The position numbers were made by a program, and so were the translations under genes. The notes beneath the pieces are model-generated. The model did no database searches. It was not told where the DNA came from and saw nothing but the letters and a program-made list of their open reading frames with translations. Source: an uncultured Brevundimonas sp. (GTDB lineage Bacteria; Pseudomonadota; Alphaproteobacteria; Caulobacterales; Caulobacteraceae). From it: DNA of 36,949 bases. Of the stretch, positions 26,763 to 36,065 are shown one piece after another (the first letter of the stretch is position 1; each line of letters opens with the position of its first letter). Location of the stretch: NCBI RefSeq assembly GCF_937863155.1, contig NZ_CALMFB010000064.1, positions 1 to 36,949 of the forward strand, written 5' to 3'.

Positions 26763-27002
26763 ATGAAGGTCAACGTGGAAGTCGACTGCACCCCGGCAGA
26801 GGCGCGGGCCTTTCTGGGCCTGCCGGATGTGGCGCCGCTGAACGAGGCCATGGTGGCCGAGATGCAGAAGCGGATGCAGGCCAATGTCGCCGCCATGCAG
26901 CCCGAAGAGCTGATGAAGACCTGGACCAGCTTCGGCCTTCAGGCCCAGGACCAGTTCCGCCGTCTGATGGAATCGGCCGTCACCGGCGTCGGCAAGCCGT
27001 AG
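26763..27002 (+). CDS. Small conserved protein (DUF6489-like)
   Basis: A 79-residue protein starting MKVNVEVDCTPAEARAFLGLPD, with AEMQKRMQANVAAMQPEELMKTW in the middle and FRRLMESAVTG at the end. It has no signal peptide or membrane span and appears mostly helical. It resembles the DUF6489 family of alphaproteobacteria, whose function is unknown and which is recurrent beside mnmE. Strong spacing from parS upstream: its start is 25 bases past the site, with AGGAG just ahead of the ATG. Confidence 0.8.
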   Translation: MKVNVEVDCTPAEARAFLGLPDVAPLNEAMVAEMQKRMQANVAAMQPEELMKTWTSFGLQAQDQFRRLMESAVTGVGKP

Positions 27003-27036
27003 TGACCGCGCTCCTCCCTGTTGTGCGAGGATTGCC

Positions 27037-28344
27037 ATGACCGACACCATCTTCGCCCTGGCCACGCCGCCGGGCCGGGGGGCGATCGCCGTCATCCGCA
27101 TATCGGGGCCGGATACGGAAAGAACGCTGGAGGCGCTCGGGGTCGCTCGCCTGAAGCCGCGCCTGGCCATGCTGCGCGACCTTGCGCATGGCGGCGATTA
27201 CATCGACCAGGGGCTGGTGCTGTGGTTTCCTGCCCCGGCCTCCTACACCGGCGAGGACTGCGCCGAGCTGCAACTGCATGGCGGCCGGGCGGTGGTCGAG
27301 GCGGCGTCGCGCGCTCTCCTGGCCCTGGGGCTTCGACCGGCCGATCCGGGCGAGTTCACCCAGCGCGCGTTCCAGAACGGCCGGATGGACCTGGCCCAGG
27401 CCGAGGCGGTGGCCGATCTGATCGACGCCGAAACGCAAGGACAGGCGCGCCAGGCCCTGGGCCAGCTAGGCGGCGCCCTGTCGCATGTCTATGCCGGGTT
27501 CCGCGCCGATCTGCTCCGCGCCCTGGCCCTGGTCGAGGCCGAGATCGATTTTCCCGATGAAGAGACGCCCGACAATCTGGCGCGGTCGGCCGGGCCGATC
27601 CTGGATGGCCTGATCGCGCGGCTGGAGGCAGCCCTGGCCGATGCGCGGCGAGGCGAGCGGGTGCGAGACGGCTATCGCATCGTCCTGATCGGCGAGACCA
27701 ACGCTGGCAAGTCGTCGCTGTTCAACGCCCTGGTGGCGCGCGAGGCGGCCATCGTCACCCCCATCGCCGGGACAACCCGCGATGTTCTGGACGCCGAACT
27801 GGTCATCGGGGGCTATGCGGTGACCCTGTCGGACACGGCTGGCCTGCGCGACAGTAACGATCCGGTCGAGGCCGAGGGGGTGCGTCGCGCGCGGGCGCGG
27901 GCTGAGGCTGCCGATCTGCGGCTGTGGGTGCGGGCGCCGGGCGATGCGCCGGGCGTGGCCGCCGACTATGCGCAGGCCGATGATCTGGTAGTCCTGACCA
28001 AGGCCGATCTGGGCGAGGCGCCCCAGGTCGCGGGACATGAGACGCTGAGCCTCAGCACCTCGACGGGGCAGGGGCTGGATCGCCTGCATGACTGGATCGC
28101 CGCGCGCTTGGCCCGAGACCTGTCCGGCGCCGACTTCCCGGCCGTGACCCAGGAACGGCACCGGCGTCGGCTGCAGGAGGCGCTGACGGCCCTGAGTGCC
28201 GCGGGCGCTCTGCTGGACCGGGCGCCCGAAATGGCGGGCGACGATCTGCGCCGGGCCAATGACGCCCTGGCGCGGGTAACGGGCGAGATCGGCGTCGAGG
28301 AGATCCTGGGCGAGGTCTTCGCCAGCTTCTGCATCGGCAAGTGA
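27037..28344 (+). CDS. mnmE: tRNA modification GTPase MnmE
   Basis: A 435-residue GTPase that, with MnmG, installs the (carboxymethyl)aminomethyl group on wobble uridine 34 of tRNA. The N-terminal folate-binding domain shows [19 protein letters not shown] and [15 protein letters not shown]. The G domain has G1 GETNAGKSS (219-227), TTRD (246-249), DTAGLR (266-271) and the NKxD-type TKAD. The C-terminal FCIGK (431-435) carries the essential cysteine. MnmG follows 61 bases downstream with a parS between them. Confidence 0.96.
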   Translation: MTDTIFALATPPGRGAIAVIRISGPDTERTLEALGVARLKPRLAMLRDLAHGGDYIDQGLVLWFPAPASYTGEDCAELQLHGGRAVVEAASRALLALGLRPADPGEFTQRAFQNGRMDLAQAEAVADLIDAETQGQARQALGQLGGALSHVYAGFRADLLRALALVEAEIDFPDEETPDNLARSAGPILDGLIARLEAALADARRGERVRDGYRIVLIGETNAGKSSLFNALVAREAAIVTPIAGTTRDVLDAELVIGGYAVTLSDTAGLRDSNDPVEAEGVRRARARAEAADLRLWVRAPGDAPGVAADYAQADDLVVLTKADLGEAPQVAGHETLSLSTSTGQGLDRLHDWIAARLARDLSGADFPAVTQERHRRRLQEALTALSAAGALLDRAPEMAGDDLRRANDALARVTGEIGVEEILGEVFASFCIGK

Positions 28345-28360
28345 TGTTTCACGTGAAACA
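28345..28360. promoter_or_regulatory. parS centromere site
   Basis: TGTTTCACGTGAAACA, perfect match, starting one base after the mnmE stop. About 5.9 kb from hemE. Confidence 0.95.
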
Positions 28361-28405
28361 GCGGCTCAGGTGGCGTTTCGGGCCCATTTCGCCTATGTGC
28401 GCGCC

Positions 28406-30262
28406 ATGAGTTCCTTCGACGTCATCGTCATCGGCGGCGGGCATGCCGGTTGTGAGGCCGCGGCGGCCTCCGCGCGTCTGGGCGCCCGGACGGCGCTGCT
28501 GACCCAGAAGCTGTCGACAATCGGCGAAATGAGCTGCAACCCCGCCATCGGCGGCCTGGGCAAGGGCCATCTGGTGCGCGAGATCGACGCCCTGGACGGC
28601 GTCATGGGGCGTCTGGCCGACCGGGCGGGCATCCAGTTCCGCCTGCTGAACCGGTCCAAGGGCGCCGCCGTGCGCGGTCCACGCAGCCAGATCGACCGCA
28701 AACTTTATCGCCAGGCCATGCAGGCCGAGATGGCGGTCACGCCCAATCTGACCCTGGTCGAGGGCATGGCCGAGGGTCTGATCCGCGATGGCGGCCGCGT
28801 GGCCGGGGTCGAACTGGCCGACGGTCGGCGGCTGACGGCCGCGTCGGTGGTGCTGACCACCGGCACCTTCCTGAACGGCGTCATTCATCGTGGCGACGAG
28901 CGCCGGGCGGCGGGACGGGAGGGGGACGCCCCCTCCACCGGCCTGGCGGCGGACCTGTATGGAACCGGCCTGATGATGGGCCGGCTGAAGACCGGGACAC
29001 CGGCGCGGCTGGACGGGCGCACCATCGCCTGGGACCGGCTGGAGATGCAGGCGGCGGACGATCAGCCTGTGCCCTTCAGCTTCCTGACCGACCGGATCAC
29101 GGTTCCCCAGATCGCCTGCGGCGTCACCCACACGACCGAGGACACCCACCGCATCATCGCCGAGCGTCTGGGCGAAAGCGCCGTCTATGGCGGCAAGCTG
29201 TCGGGGCGGGGGCCGCGATACTGCCCGTCGATCGAGGACAAGGTGGTCCGTTTCGCCGACAAGACCAGCCACCAGATCTTCCTGGAGCCGGAGGGGCTGG
29301 ATGATCCCACCGTCTATCCGAACGGCATTTCGACGTCGGTCGGAGAGGCGACGCAGAGGGAATTTCTGCGCACCATTCCGGGCCTGGAGAGCGTCGAGGT
29401 GTTCCGCTTCGGCTACGCCATCGAATACGACTATGTGGACCCGCGCGAGCTGACGTCGGGGCTGGAGGTCAAGCGCCTGCCCGGCCTGTGGCTGGCGGGC
29501 CAGATCAATGGCACCACGGGCTATGAAGAGGCGGCGGCTCAAGGTTTGATCGCGGGGGCAAACGCCGCGCGGGCGGCCGGCGGCGGCGATCCGCTGATCC
29601 TGGGCCGGGACCAGGCCTATATCGGGGTGATGATCGATGACCTGGTCACACGTGGCGTGACCGAGCCCTACCGCATGTTCACCAGCCGGGCAGAGTACCG
29701 GCTGACGCTGCGTGCCGACAATGCGGACCAGAGGCTGACCCCCCTGGGCGTCCATGCGGGTCTGGTCGGGGCCGAGCGGCGCGACGCTTACCAGGCGAAG
29801 GCCGACGCACTGGCAGCCGCGGGCGCCGTGGTTCGCGAGACCCGTTTCACGCCGCGCGAAGCGCAGGCCCTGGGCATCGCCGTCAACAATGACGGCCAGC
29901 GCCGCTCGATCCGCGACCTGTTGGCCTATCCCGGCGTGGATCTGTCGGTGTTCGAGGCGGACCAGCCGGTCATCGCGACCTGGAGCGCGGCCGTGCGCGA
30001 ACAGGTCGAGATCGAGGCGGGATATGCCGGATACCTGGACCGCCAGGCGGCCGACATCGCCGCCCTGTCGCGCGAAGAGGATCTGATCCTGCCCGCCGAC
30101 ATCGACTATGGCGCCATCGCCGGCCTGTCGCATGAACTGCGCGAGAAGCTGGTGATGATCCGGCCGCGCACCCTGGGCCAGGCCAACCGCATTGAAGGGA
30201 TGACGCCGGGCGCCCTGACGGCCCTGATGGGCCATGTGAAACGCGGGCGCGTCGCGGCCTGA
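28406..30262 (+). CDS. mnmG: tRNA uridine-5-carboxymethylaminomethyl modification enzyme MnmG
   Basis: From ATG 28406 the protein has 618 residues, the family's usual length; a GTG at 28370 would add twelve. The FAD-binding GGGHAG (10-15), [31 protein letters not shown] and [15 protein letters not shown] signatures are all present, with the C-terminal helical domain ([19 protein letters not shown]). It works as a complex with MnmE. Its stop shares one base with the rsmG ATG (TGATG). Confidence 0.96.
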   Translation: MSSFDVIVIGGGHAGCEAAAASARLGARTALLTQKLSTIGEMSCNPAIGGLGKGHLVREIDALDGVMGRLADRAGIQFRLLNRSKGAAVRGPRSQIDRKLYRQAMQAEMAVTPNLTLVEGMAEGLIRDGGRVAGVELADGRRLTAASVVLTTGTFLNGVIHRGDERRAAGREGDAPSTGLAADLYGTGLMMGRLKTGTPARLDGRTIAWDRLEMQAADDQPVPFSFLTDRITVPQIACGVTHTTEDTHRIIAERLGESAVYGGKLSGRGPRYCPSIEDKVVRFADKTSHQIFLEPEGLDDPTVYPNGISTSVGEATQREFLRTIPGLESVEVFRFGYAIEYDYVDPRELTSGLEVKRLPGLWLAGQINGTTGYEEAAAQGLIAGANAARAAGGGDPLILGRDQAYIGVMIDDLVTRGVTEPYRMFTSRAEYRLTLRADNADQRLTPLGVHAGLVGAERRDAYQAKADALAAAGAVVRETRFTPREAQALGIAVNNDGQRRSIRDLLAYPGVDLSVFEADQPVIATWSAAVREQVEIEAGYAGYLDRQAADIAALSREEDLILPADIDYGAIAGLSHELREKLVMIRPRTLGQANRIEGMTPGALTALMGHVKRGRVAA

Positions 30263-30894
30263 TGACCGAAGCCGCCCTTCTGGATGCGGCGGGCTTCCAG
30301 GCCCGCACCGGGGTTTCCGACGCCGTCATGGCCGATCTGGAGACCTTTCGCCAAAGGCTGGAGACGGCCAACGCCCATATGAATCTGGTCGGCCCGGCCA
30401 GCCTGCCCGACTATTGGAACCGGCATGTTCTGGACAGCGCCCAGCTGCTGGATCATGCGCCGGACGCCCTGACCTGGGCTGATCTGGGGGCGGGGGCCGG
30501 GTTTCCCGGCGTGGTTCTGGCCATACTGTTGAAGGGGCGGCCGGACGCCCATGTCTGGCTGATCGATAGCCTGAATAAGCGGTGCAAATTCCTTCAGGCG
30601 GTGGTCGACGAGCTGGCCTTGCCCGCCACGGTGATCTGGGGGCGGGCCGAGGAACAGCGGGTGACGGTGGACATCGTCACCGCCCGCGCGGTGGCGGCGA
30701 TGGAGACCCTGCTGGGTTATGCACAGCCGTGCTTCGATCGTGGTGCACAAGGCCTGTTCCTGAAGGGAGAGAAGGCCGAGGCGGAGTTGACCCAGGCGTG
30801 GAAATCCTGGCGTTTCGAGGCGGAAGTTCTGCCGTCCGTCAGCGACGCGCGGGGCCGTATCGTCAGCATCGGGAATCTGAAACGTGTCCGCTGA
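30262..30894 (+). CDS. rsmG: 16S rRNA (guanine-N7)-methyltransferase RsmG
   Basis: A 210-residue SAM-dependent enzyme methylating G527 of 16S rRNA. The typical YWNRHVLDSAQLL (51-63), the SAM motif DLGAGAGFPGVVLAI (74-88) and TARAVAAMETLL are intact. Loss of this gene gives low-level streptomycin resistance in many bacteria. It is coupled to mnmG upstream (TGATG) and overlaps parA by 11 bases. Confidence 0.94.
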   Translation: MTEAALLDAAGFQARTGVSDAVMADLETFRQRLETANAHMNLVGPASLPDYWNRHVLDSAQLLDHAPDALTWADLGAGAGFPGVVLAILLKGRPDAHVWLIDSLNKRCKFLQAVVDELALPATVIWGRAEEQRVTVDIVTARAVAAMETLLGYAQPCFDRGAQGLFLKGEKAEAELTQAWKSWRFEAEVLPSVSDARGRIVSIGNLKRVR

Positions 30895-31690
30895 ATCCAA
30901 ACCGATGCGGGTGTTGGCCGTGTCGAACCAGAAGGGCGGCGTGGGCAAGACGACCACGGCCATCAATCTGGGCACCGCCCTGGCCGCCATCGGTGAACGG
31001 GTGTTGATCGTCGACATGGACCCCCAGGGCAATGCCTCCACGGGCTTGGGTGTTCCACGTGAAACACGCCGGGTGACCATCTATGATGTGGTGGTGGACG
31101 GCCGCTCCATCGCCGATGCGGCGGTCGAAACGGCCGTACCGGGTCTGTCCATTGTGCCGGCCGACGCCGACATGTCCGGCGTCGAGATCGAGCTGAGCCA
31201 GGCGGACCGGCGTTCGTACCGCCTGCGCGACGCCCTGGCGGCGACGGGCGCCGGTCAGACCGGGTATGACTATGTGCTGATCGACTGTCCGCCGTCGCTG
31301 AACCTGCTGACGCTGAACGCCATGGCGGCGGCCGATGCGGTGCTGGTGCCGCTGCAATGCGAGTTCTTCGCCCTGGAGGGCCTCAGCCAGCTGATGCGGA
31401 CCATCGACATGGTGCGCCAGAGCCTGAACCCCGCGCTGGAGATCCAGGGGCTGGTCCTGACCATGTACGACCGGCGCAACGCCCTGTCGGGCCAGGTCGC
31501 CAACGATGTGCGCAGCCATTTCGGCGACAAGGTCTATGACGCCGTGATCCCGCGCAATGTTCGGGTGTCCGAGGCGCCGTCGTTCGGCAAGCCGGCCCTG
31601 ATCTATGATCTGAAATGCGCGGGCAGCCAGGCCTATCTGCGGCTGGCGCGCGAAGTGGTGGCGCGCGAACGGCTGCGCCGCGCCGCCTGA
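30884..31690 (+). CDS. parA: Chromosome partitioning ATPase ParA
   Basis: A 268-residue ATPase starting at GTG 30884, inside rsmG. It has the deviant Walker A KGGVGKTT (17-24), the A' motif IVDMDPQGNAS (about 45-55), Walker B YVLIDCPPSLNLLT and the LVPLQCEFFALEGLSQL stretch. No N-terminal DNA-binding domain precedes the ATPase, so this is the chromosomal (Ib-like) type. ParA-ATP on the nucleoid pulls ParB-parS complexes apart; a parS site lies inside its own coding sequence. Confidence 0.96.
   Translation: MSAESKPMRVLAVSNQKGGVGKTTTAINLGTALAAIGERVLIVDMDPQGNASTGLGVPRETRRVTIYDVVVDGRSIADAAVETAVPGLSIVPADADMSGVEIELSQADRRSYRLRDALAATGAGQTGYDYVLIDCPPSLNLLTLNAMAAADAVLVPLQCEFFALEGLSQLMRTIDMVRQSLNPALEIQGLVLTMYDRRNALSGQVANDVRSHFGDKVYDAVIPRNVRVSEAPSFGKPALIYDLKCAGSQAYLRLAREVVARERLRRAA
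31051..31066. promoter_or_regulatory. parS-like site inside parA
   Basis: TGTTCCACGTGAAACA, one mismatch from the parS palindrome TGTTTCACGTGAAACA. It lies in the parA reading frame and is about 8.6 kb from hemE. Confidence 0.88.
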
Positions 31691-31703
31691 ATGAAACGGA
31701 ATC

Positions 31704-32582
31704 ATGCAAGTGTCTGAACGTCAAAGAGGTCTGGGGCGCGGTCTGTCGGCCCTGCTGGGCGAGCCGGTGGCGGCCGAGGGTGGGGCAGTGGCCCCGGCGG
31801 GCGTGCAGACGGTTCCGATCGAGAGCCTGAAACCCAACCCCGACCAGCCGCGCAAGGTTTTCGCCCGCGAGGAGCTGGAGGAGCTGACCGCCTCGATCCG
31901 CGACAAGGGGGTGCTGCAGCCCATCCTGGTCCGGCCCCAGCCGGGCGAGGACGGCGTCTGGCAGATCATCGCCGGCGAACGCCGCTGGCGGGCCGCCCAA
32001 GGCGCGCGTCTGACCAGCGTACCGATCGTGGTGCGCGAGATGGACGACCGCGAGGTTCTGGAGGTCGCCATCATCGAGAATGTCCAGCGCGCCGACCTGA
32101 ATCCGGTCGAGGAGGCCCAGGCCTATGGCCTGCTGATGGAACGGTTCGGCCGCACCCAGGACGCCCTGGCCGGGGTGGTGGGCAAGAGCCGCAGTCACGT
32201 GGCCAACACCCTGCGCCTGTTGCAATTGCCGGACGATGTGCTGGAGCATGTGTCGCAGGGCCGGCTGTCGGCCGGTCACGCCCGCGCCCTGATCACGGCG
32301 CGCGATCCGTCCGCTCTGGCCGAGGCGGTGCTGAAGGACGGGCTGAATGTGCGCCAGGCCGAGGCCCTGGCCCGGCGGTCGGCCGAAGGTCCGAAAACCG
32401 CCAAGACCACGGCGGTCCGGCCCGAAGGCGACGCCGACATCGCGGCCCTGGAGCAGGATCTGTCCGACGCCCTGGGCCTGCGGGTCGCCCTGACCGACCG
32501 GGGCGGCAAGGGCGAACTGAACATCGTCTATTCCAGTCTGGAACAGCTGGACGACCTGTGCCGCCGGCTGATGCGGGGCTGA
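31704..32582 (+). CDS. parB: Chromosome partitioning protein ParB
   Basis: A 292-residue CTPase and DNA-binding protein. The basic N-terminal [11 protein letters not shown] motif that stimulates ParA is at residues 9-19. The CTP-binding box GERRWRA (91-97) and ENVQR (125-129) are intact, the helix-turn-helix is at about 152-175 ([12 protein letters not shown]) and the dimerisation domain closes the protein. It loads at parS, spreads and is expected to interact with MipZ and PopZ in this group. It follows parA after 13 bases. Confidence 0.96.
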   Translation: MQVSERQRGLGRGLSALLGEPVAAEGGAVAPAGVQTVPIESLKPNPDQPRKVFAREELEELTASIRDKGVLQPILVRPQPGEDGVWQIIAGERRWRAAQGARLTSVPIVVREMDDREVLEVAIIENVQRADLNPVEEAQAYGLLMERFGRTQDALAGVVGKSRSHVANTLRLLQLPDDVLEHVSQGRLSAGHARALITARDPSALAEAVLKDGLNVRQAEALARRSAEGPKTAKTTAVRPEGDADIAALEQDLSDALGLRVALTDRGGKGELNIVYSSLEQLDDLCRRLMRG

Positions 32583-32676
32583 TGCGGCTTTCGCCCCATT
32601 CTGGCCCTTGCATATGGGGGCGTGTGGCCCTTTAAGCGCGCGAACCGCCTCCCCGCGTTGGTCCAAGGATACCGCC

Positions 32677-33906
32677 GTGTCGAAAGCCGCCCCGAAGAAA
32701 GTCGTCCTCGCCTATTCCGGCGGTCTGGACACCTCGATCATCCTGAAATGGCTCCAGACCGAATACGGCGCCGAGGTCATCACCTTCACCGCCGACCTGG
32801 GCCAGGGCGAGGAGTTGGCCCCGGCCAAGGAGAAGGCGCTGAAGCTGGGCATCAAGCCCGAGAACATCTTCATCGACGACCTGCGCGAGGAATTCGTGCG
32901 GGACTATGTCTTCCCCATGTTCCGCGCCAATGCGGTCTATGAGGGCCAGTATCTGCTGGGCACCTCGATCGCCCGGCCGCTGATCGCCAAGCGCCAGATC
33001 GAGATCGCCCGCCAGATGGGCGCCGACGCCGTCTGTCACGGCGCGACCGGCAAGGGCAACGACCAGGTGCGGTTCGAGCTGGGCTATTACGCCCTGGAGC
33101 CGGACATCCGTGTCATCGCGCCCTGGCGGGAATGGGAGTTCCGCAGCCGCGAGGCCCTGCTGGACTTCGCCGAGAAACACCAGATCCCCATCTCCAAGGA
33201 CAAGCGCGGCGAGGCGCCGTTCAGCGTCGACGCCAATCTTCTGCACTCGTCGTCGGAAGGAAAGGTGTTGGAGGATCCGGCGGTCGAGGCGCCCGAGTTC
33301 GTGCACCAGCGGACCATCAGCCCCGAAGACGCCCCCGACAAGGCCACGGTCATCGAGATCGGCTTTGAAAAGGGCGACCCGGTCTCCATCGACGGCAAAC
33401 GCCTGTCGCCGGCCGCCCTGCTGACCGAGTTGAACCGCCTGGGCCACGACAATGGCGTCGGCCGCCTGGACCTGGTGGAGAACCGCTTCGTCGGCATGAA
33501 GTCGCGCGGGGTCTATGAGACGCCGGGCGGGACCATTCTGCTGGCCGCGCACCGGGGCATGGAGTCCATCACCCTGGACGGCGGGGCCATGCATCTGAAG
33601 GACGAGCTGGCGGTCAAATACGCCCACCTGATCTACAACGGCTTCTGGTTCGCCCCCGAGCGCGAGATGCTGCAGGCGGCCATCGACCACAGCCAGCAGC
33701 GCGTCAACGGCGTGGTGCGGGTCAAGCTGTACAAGGGCAACGCGACGGTGATCGGCCGCGAAAGCCCCGACAGCCTGTACGATCAGGATCTGGTGACCTT
33801 CGAAGAAGGCGTCCAGGCCTATGACCACCGCGACGCGGAAGGCTTCATCAAGCTGAACGCCCTGCGTCTGCGGGTTCTGGCGCGGCGCGACGGCCGCCGG
33901 GCGTGA
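32677..33906 (+). CDS. argG: Argininosuccinate synthase
   Basis: I choose GTG 32677, with AAGGAT at 32665-32670; a longer frame from 32608 adds 23 unconserved residues. The 409-residue enzyme has the PP-loop AYSGGLDTS (12-20), [32 protein letters not shown] and the citrulline/aspartate-binding [13 protein letters not shown]. It condenses citrulline and aspartate in arginine synthesis. Its position after parB is preserved enough to suggest no functional tie with partitioning. Confidence 0.96.
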   Translation: MSKAAPKKVVLAYSGGLDTSIILKWLQTEYGAEVITFTADLGQGEELAPAKEKALKLGIKPENIFIDDLREEFVRDYVFPMFRANAVYEGQYLLGTSIARPLIAKRQIEIARQMGADAVCHGATGKGNDQVRFELGYYALEPDIRVIAPWREWEFRSREALLDFAEKHQIPISKDKRGEAPFSVDANLLHSSSEGKVLEDPAVEAPEFVHQRTISPEDAPDKATVIEIGFEKGDPVSIDGKRLSPAALLTELNRLGHDNGVGRLDLVENRFVGMKSRGVYETPGGTILLAAHRGMESITLDGGAMHLKDELAVKYAHLIYNGFWFAPEREMLQAAIDHSQQRVNGVVRVKLYKGNATVIGRESPDSLYDQDLVTFEEGVQAYDHRDAEGFIKLNALRLRVLARRDGRRA

Positions 33907-33977
33907 TGCGACGCCGCGACGGCTTGATCCTGGCGCGGGCGACATTAGGTTGAAGAGACAGAGGGTTGCTGGGCGCC

Positions 33978-34002
33978 GGAACCGCGGCGTTCAGCTACCG
34001 TT
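33978..34002 (+). promoter_or_regulatory. EcfG/SigT general stress promoter
   Basis: GGAAC (33978-33982) and CGTT (33999-34002) are separated by exactly 16 bases, the GGAAC-N16/17-CGTT pattern of alphaproteobacterial general stress sigma factors (EcfG; SigT in Caulobacter). It is oriented toward the lipoprotein gene and ends 48 bases before its ATG. Confidence 0.72.
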
Positions 34003-34009
34003 CACCTGA

Positions 34010-34023
34010 GAAGATCGATCTTC
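34010..34023. repeat. 14-bp palindrome in lipoprotein leader
   Basis: GAAGATCGATCTTC is a perfect palindrome located at or just past the expected transcription start of the stress promoter. It may be an operator or form a short 5' hairpin. Confidence 0.5.
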
Positions 34024-34050
34024 GTCGTTTCTCCAACAGGAGACTGCCCC

Positions 34051-34590
34051 ATGCCTCGTCTTGTTCGCCCCGCCCTGATCCTGGTCGCGGCCGGCGCGCT
34101 GCTGGCCGCCTGCGCCACCGCGACGCCCTACGGCCCGGCGGGCCAGGGTTCGCGTTACGGCTATTCCGAACAGCAGGTCGAACGCGACCGCTATCGCGTC
34201 ACCTTTTCGGGCAATTCGGTCACCTCGCGCGAGCAGGTGGAGATGGGCCTGCTGCTGCGGGCGGCCGAGCTGACGGTCCAGAGCGGCGGGGACTGGTTCA
34301 CCACCGTCAACCGCGCCACCGACGTCGACAGCCGCTATACCGCCATGTCCAATCCGATGTCGGCCCGTTACCGCTACTGGAGCCCCTACTGGCGCTATTA
34401 CCGGGGTGGGGTGTGGAGCTCGGCCAATCCCTTCTGGGACCGCGACGTCGACATCCACCGCATCGACCGCTTCGAGGCCTCGACCGAGATCGTGGTGGGC
34501 CGCGGCGCCAAGCCGGCCAGCGACCCGAACGCCTTCGACGCGCGCGATGTGGTTCAGAACCTGAGCGGCCGGGTGCCGCGCGGCCAGTAG
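34051..34590 (+). CDS. CC0125/CC1285-family lipoprotein
   Basis: A 179-residue protein with a lipoprotein signal peptide (lipobox LLAAC, C21). The mature part has the GYSEQQVERDRYRVTFSGNSVTSREQVEMGLLLRAAELT block seen in Caulobacter CC0125/CC1285 proteins, a Tyr/Arg/Trp-rich insert (YRYWSPYWRYYRGG), then EASTEIVVGRG. The function is unknown; a periplasm-facing outer-membrane location is expected. AGGAGA lies 7 bases ahead of the ATG. A general stress promoter precedes it and a strong terminator follows, so it is a self-contained stress-responsive unit. Confidence 0.85.
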   Translation: MPRLVRPALILVAAGALLAACATATPYGPAGQGSRYGYSEQQVERDRYRVTFSGNSVTSREQVEMGLLLRAAELTVQSGGDWFTTVNRATDVDSRYTAMSNPMSARYRYWSPYWRYYRGGVWSSANPFWDRDVDIHRIDRFEASTEIVVGRGAKPASDPNAFDARDVVQNLSGRVPRGQ

Positions 34591-34610
34591 GCGCGATTTA
34601 AGCCCTGTTC

Positions 34611-34650
34611 GAGGCTCCGCTGGATGCAGGTTCAGCGGAGCCTCTTTCAT
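34611..34650 (+). terminator. Intrinsic terminator of the lipoprotein gene
   Basis: GAGGCTCCGCTG (34611-34622) is the exact reverse complement of CAGCGGAGCCTC (34633-34644), with a 10-base loop, followed by TTTCATT. A 12-bp GC-rich stem with a partial U tract 21 bases past the stop is a good rho-independent terminator. Confidence 0.85.
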
Positions 34651-34651
34651 T

Positions 34652-35392
34652 CTAGCCCACGCGCGGCGACTTCAGGCGACGCTTGTTGACGTGGGTCTCG
34701 GGCGCATTGCCCATGTCTTCCGGCAGCTCGCCCTTGAAATAGAAACGTTGCCACGCTTCCTTGGCCGCGTCCGGGTCGCCGCCCGCCAGGCGTTTGTTGA
34801 AATCCGTCCGCTGGCGGTTCCAGGCCTCGAACTGTCCGTGCATGACGGGGTTGGATTCCAGCGACCGGATCACCGGCTGGAAGCCCTCGACCTTGCGGTG
34901 TTCCAGCGGGGTTATGAAACAGAAGGGTTCGCCCTTGTCGAAACGAATTCGTCCCGGCCGGGTGAAGATCCAGTTCATGGTGAAGGGAAACGGCAGCCAG
35001 TCGGTCTCGATCAGGCCGACCAGGGGCTGGATGCCGTCCTTGACGTGATTGGGCGAGCCGGAAGCCATCAGGCCCCAACCCGGCGGCGTGCGGAACAGAT
35101 ACTGCGGATGCATGGTCAGCACCCCGCGCGAAAAGTGCGACACCACAAAGGTCTTCAGGTCCGGCACCGGCCGGTCGGGCGTGATGGTGATGTCCTCCTG
35201 TCGGGGGCCGCCGGTCCATTCGGCGGTGAAGCCATAGGGGCACAGGATCTCCCACCCGGTCGTATTGGCCATGTTCAGCGGCAGGCAGCGATAGGGGTGC
35301 CGGCTGGCGAAGGCGTCCATCCAGTCGCGCGACTGCCGGCCGGGCACCAGGTCCGGCGGCTGGGGGATCATCGGATAGCATTCCAGTTCCAA
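34652..35392 (-). CDS. DUF6065 family protein
   Basis: A 246-residue soluble protein with ATG at 35390-35392. The DUF6065 features are ELECYPMIPQPPDL at the N-terminus, RDWMDAFASRHPYRCLPLNMANTTGWE (about 22-48), the VVSHFSRGVLTMHPQYLF strand, NWIFTRPGRIRFDKGEPFCFI and a C-terminal RRTDFNKRL / WQRFYFKG region. It has many tryptophans and aromatics but no signal peptide. Function unknown. Family members are reported near peptide and natural-product genes in some genomes, but no such partner is present here, and it is an isolated gene convergent with the lipoprotein. Confidence 0.8.
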   Translation of the reverse strand: MELECYPMIPQPPDLVPGRQSRDWMDAFASRHPYRCLPLNMANTTGWEILCPYGFTAEWTGGPRQEDITITPDRPVPDLKTFVVSHFSRGVLTMHPQYLFRTPPGWGLMASGSPNHVKDGIQPLVGLIETDWLPFPFTMNWIFTRPGRIRFDKGEPFCFITPLEHRKVEGFQPVIRSLESNPVMHGQFEAWNRQRTDFNKRLAGGDPDAAKEAWQRFYFKGELPEDMGNAPETHVNKRRLKSPRVG

Positions 35393-35450
35393 GGCGGCGC
35401 TCCGAAAGGTATCGACAGGGACTGATCCTCCCTATCCCCGCGCCCGCATC

Positions 35451-35477
35451 CCCGTCAAAGCCCGCCCGTCAAAGCCC
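35451..35477. repeat. Short tandem repeat ahead of the prolyl-tRNA editing gene
   Basis: CCCGTCAAAGCCC occurs at 35451-35463 and again at 35465-35477, a 14-base period tandem duplication ending two bases before the ATG at 35480. The site offers no purine-rich ribosome signal, so it may alter translation initiation. Confidence 0.7.
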
Positions 35478-35479
35478 CC

Positions 35480-35998
35480 ATGATCGAACCCACGCCCGCC
35501 TATGATCCCGACGCCCTGCTGGCCTGGCTGGAGGCGAAAGGGATCGACCATGTCACCCATCGTCATCCCGCCGTCTTCCGGGTGGAGGAGGGGCTGGAGC
35601 TGAAGGCCGCCATGCCCGGCGCCCACACCAAGAACCTGTTCCTGAAGGACAAGAAGGGCCGCCTGTGGTTGATCTCGGCGCGGCAGGACACTCTGGTGGA
35701 CCTGAAACGGGCGCCCAGGGTGATCGGTTCGGACCGGCTGTCGTTCGGCAATGAGGCCCTGATGTGGGAGACGCTGGGCGTGCGCCCCGGCTCGGTCACC
35801 GCTCTGGGCCTGATCAACGACGCAGACCGGCGCGTCACCTTCGTGCTGGACCGCCGCCTGTGGGAGGCGGATATCGTCAACTTCCATCCCCTGATCAACA
35901 CCGCCACCACGGCCCTGGACCAGGCGGCGTTCCGACAGGTGCTGTCGGCCCTGGGGCGCGACCCTATGGTCATCGACTTCGACACGCTTCAGGCTTGA
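35480..35998 (+). CDS. Prolyl-tRNA deacylase ProXp-ala (YbaK/PrdX family)
   Basis: A 172-residue single-domain editing protein of the INS/YbaK superfamily. The conserved [19 protein letters not shown] (about residues 47-65) holds the catalytic lysine K51; [14 protein letters not shown] and the [13 protein letters not shown] motif near residue 138 complete the ProXp-ala signature. It hydrolyses Ala-tRNAPro in trans, correcting mischarging by prolyl-tRNA synthetase; the Caulobacter homologue is the studied example. YbaK-type (Cys-tRNAPro) activity is less likely because of the HPLxNTAT motif. It lies alone, divergent from DUF6065. Confidence 0.88.
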   Translation: MIEPTPAYDPDALLAWLEAKGIDHVTHRHPAVFRVEEGLELKAAMPGAHTKNLFLKDKKGRLWLISARQDTLVDLKRAPRVIGSDRLSFGNEALMWETLGVRPGSVTALGLINDADRRVTFVLDRRLWEADIVNFHPLINTATTALDQAAFRQVLSALGRDPMVIDFDTLQA

Positions 35999-36065
35999 GA
36001 AGCGGCGCGGACGGGACCATCTGTCGCCTGCCGCGTTGAGAGCCTTATCCCCCGCAGGAGCCTTC

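Noticed and set aside
28349-30235. A 628-codon open frame antisense to mnmG
   Set aside because: High GC leaves antisense frames open. The product has no family motifs and is rich in Gln/Arg/Gly/His, as other shadow frames here, while the sense strand encodes a complete MnmG.
32190-32201. CACGTG core inside parB as a fourth parS
   Set aside because: The flanks (AGTCACGTGGCC) do not match TGTTTCACGTGAAACA beyond the core.
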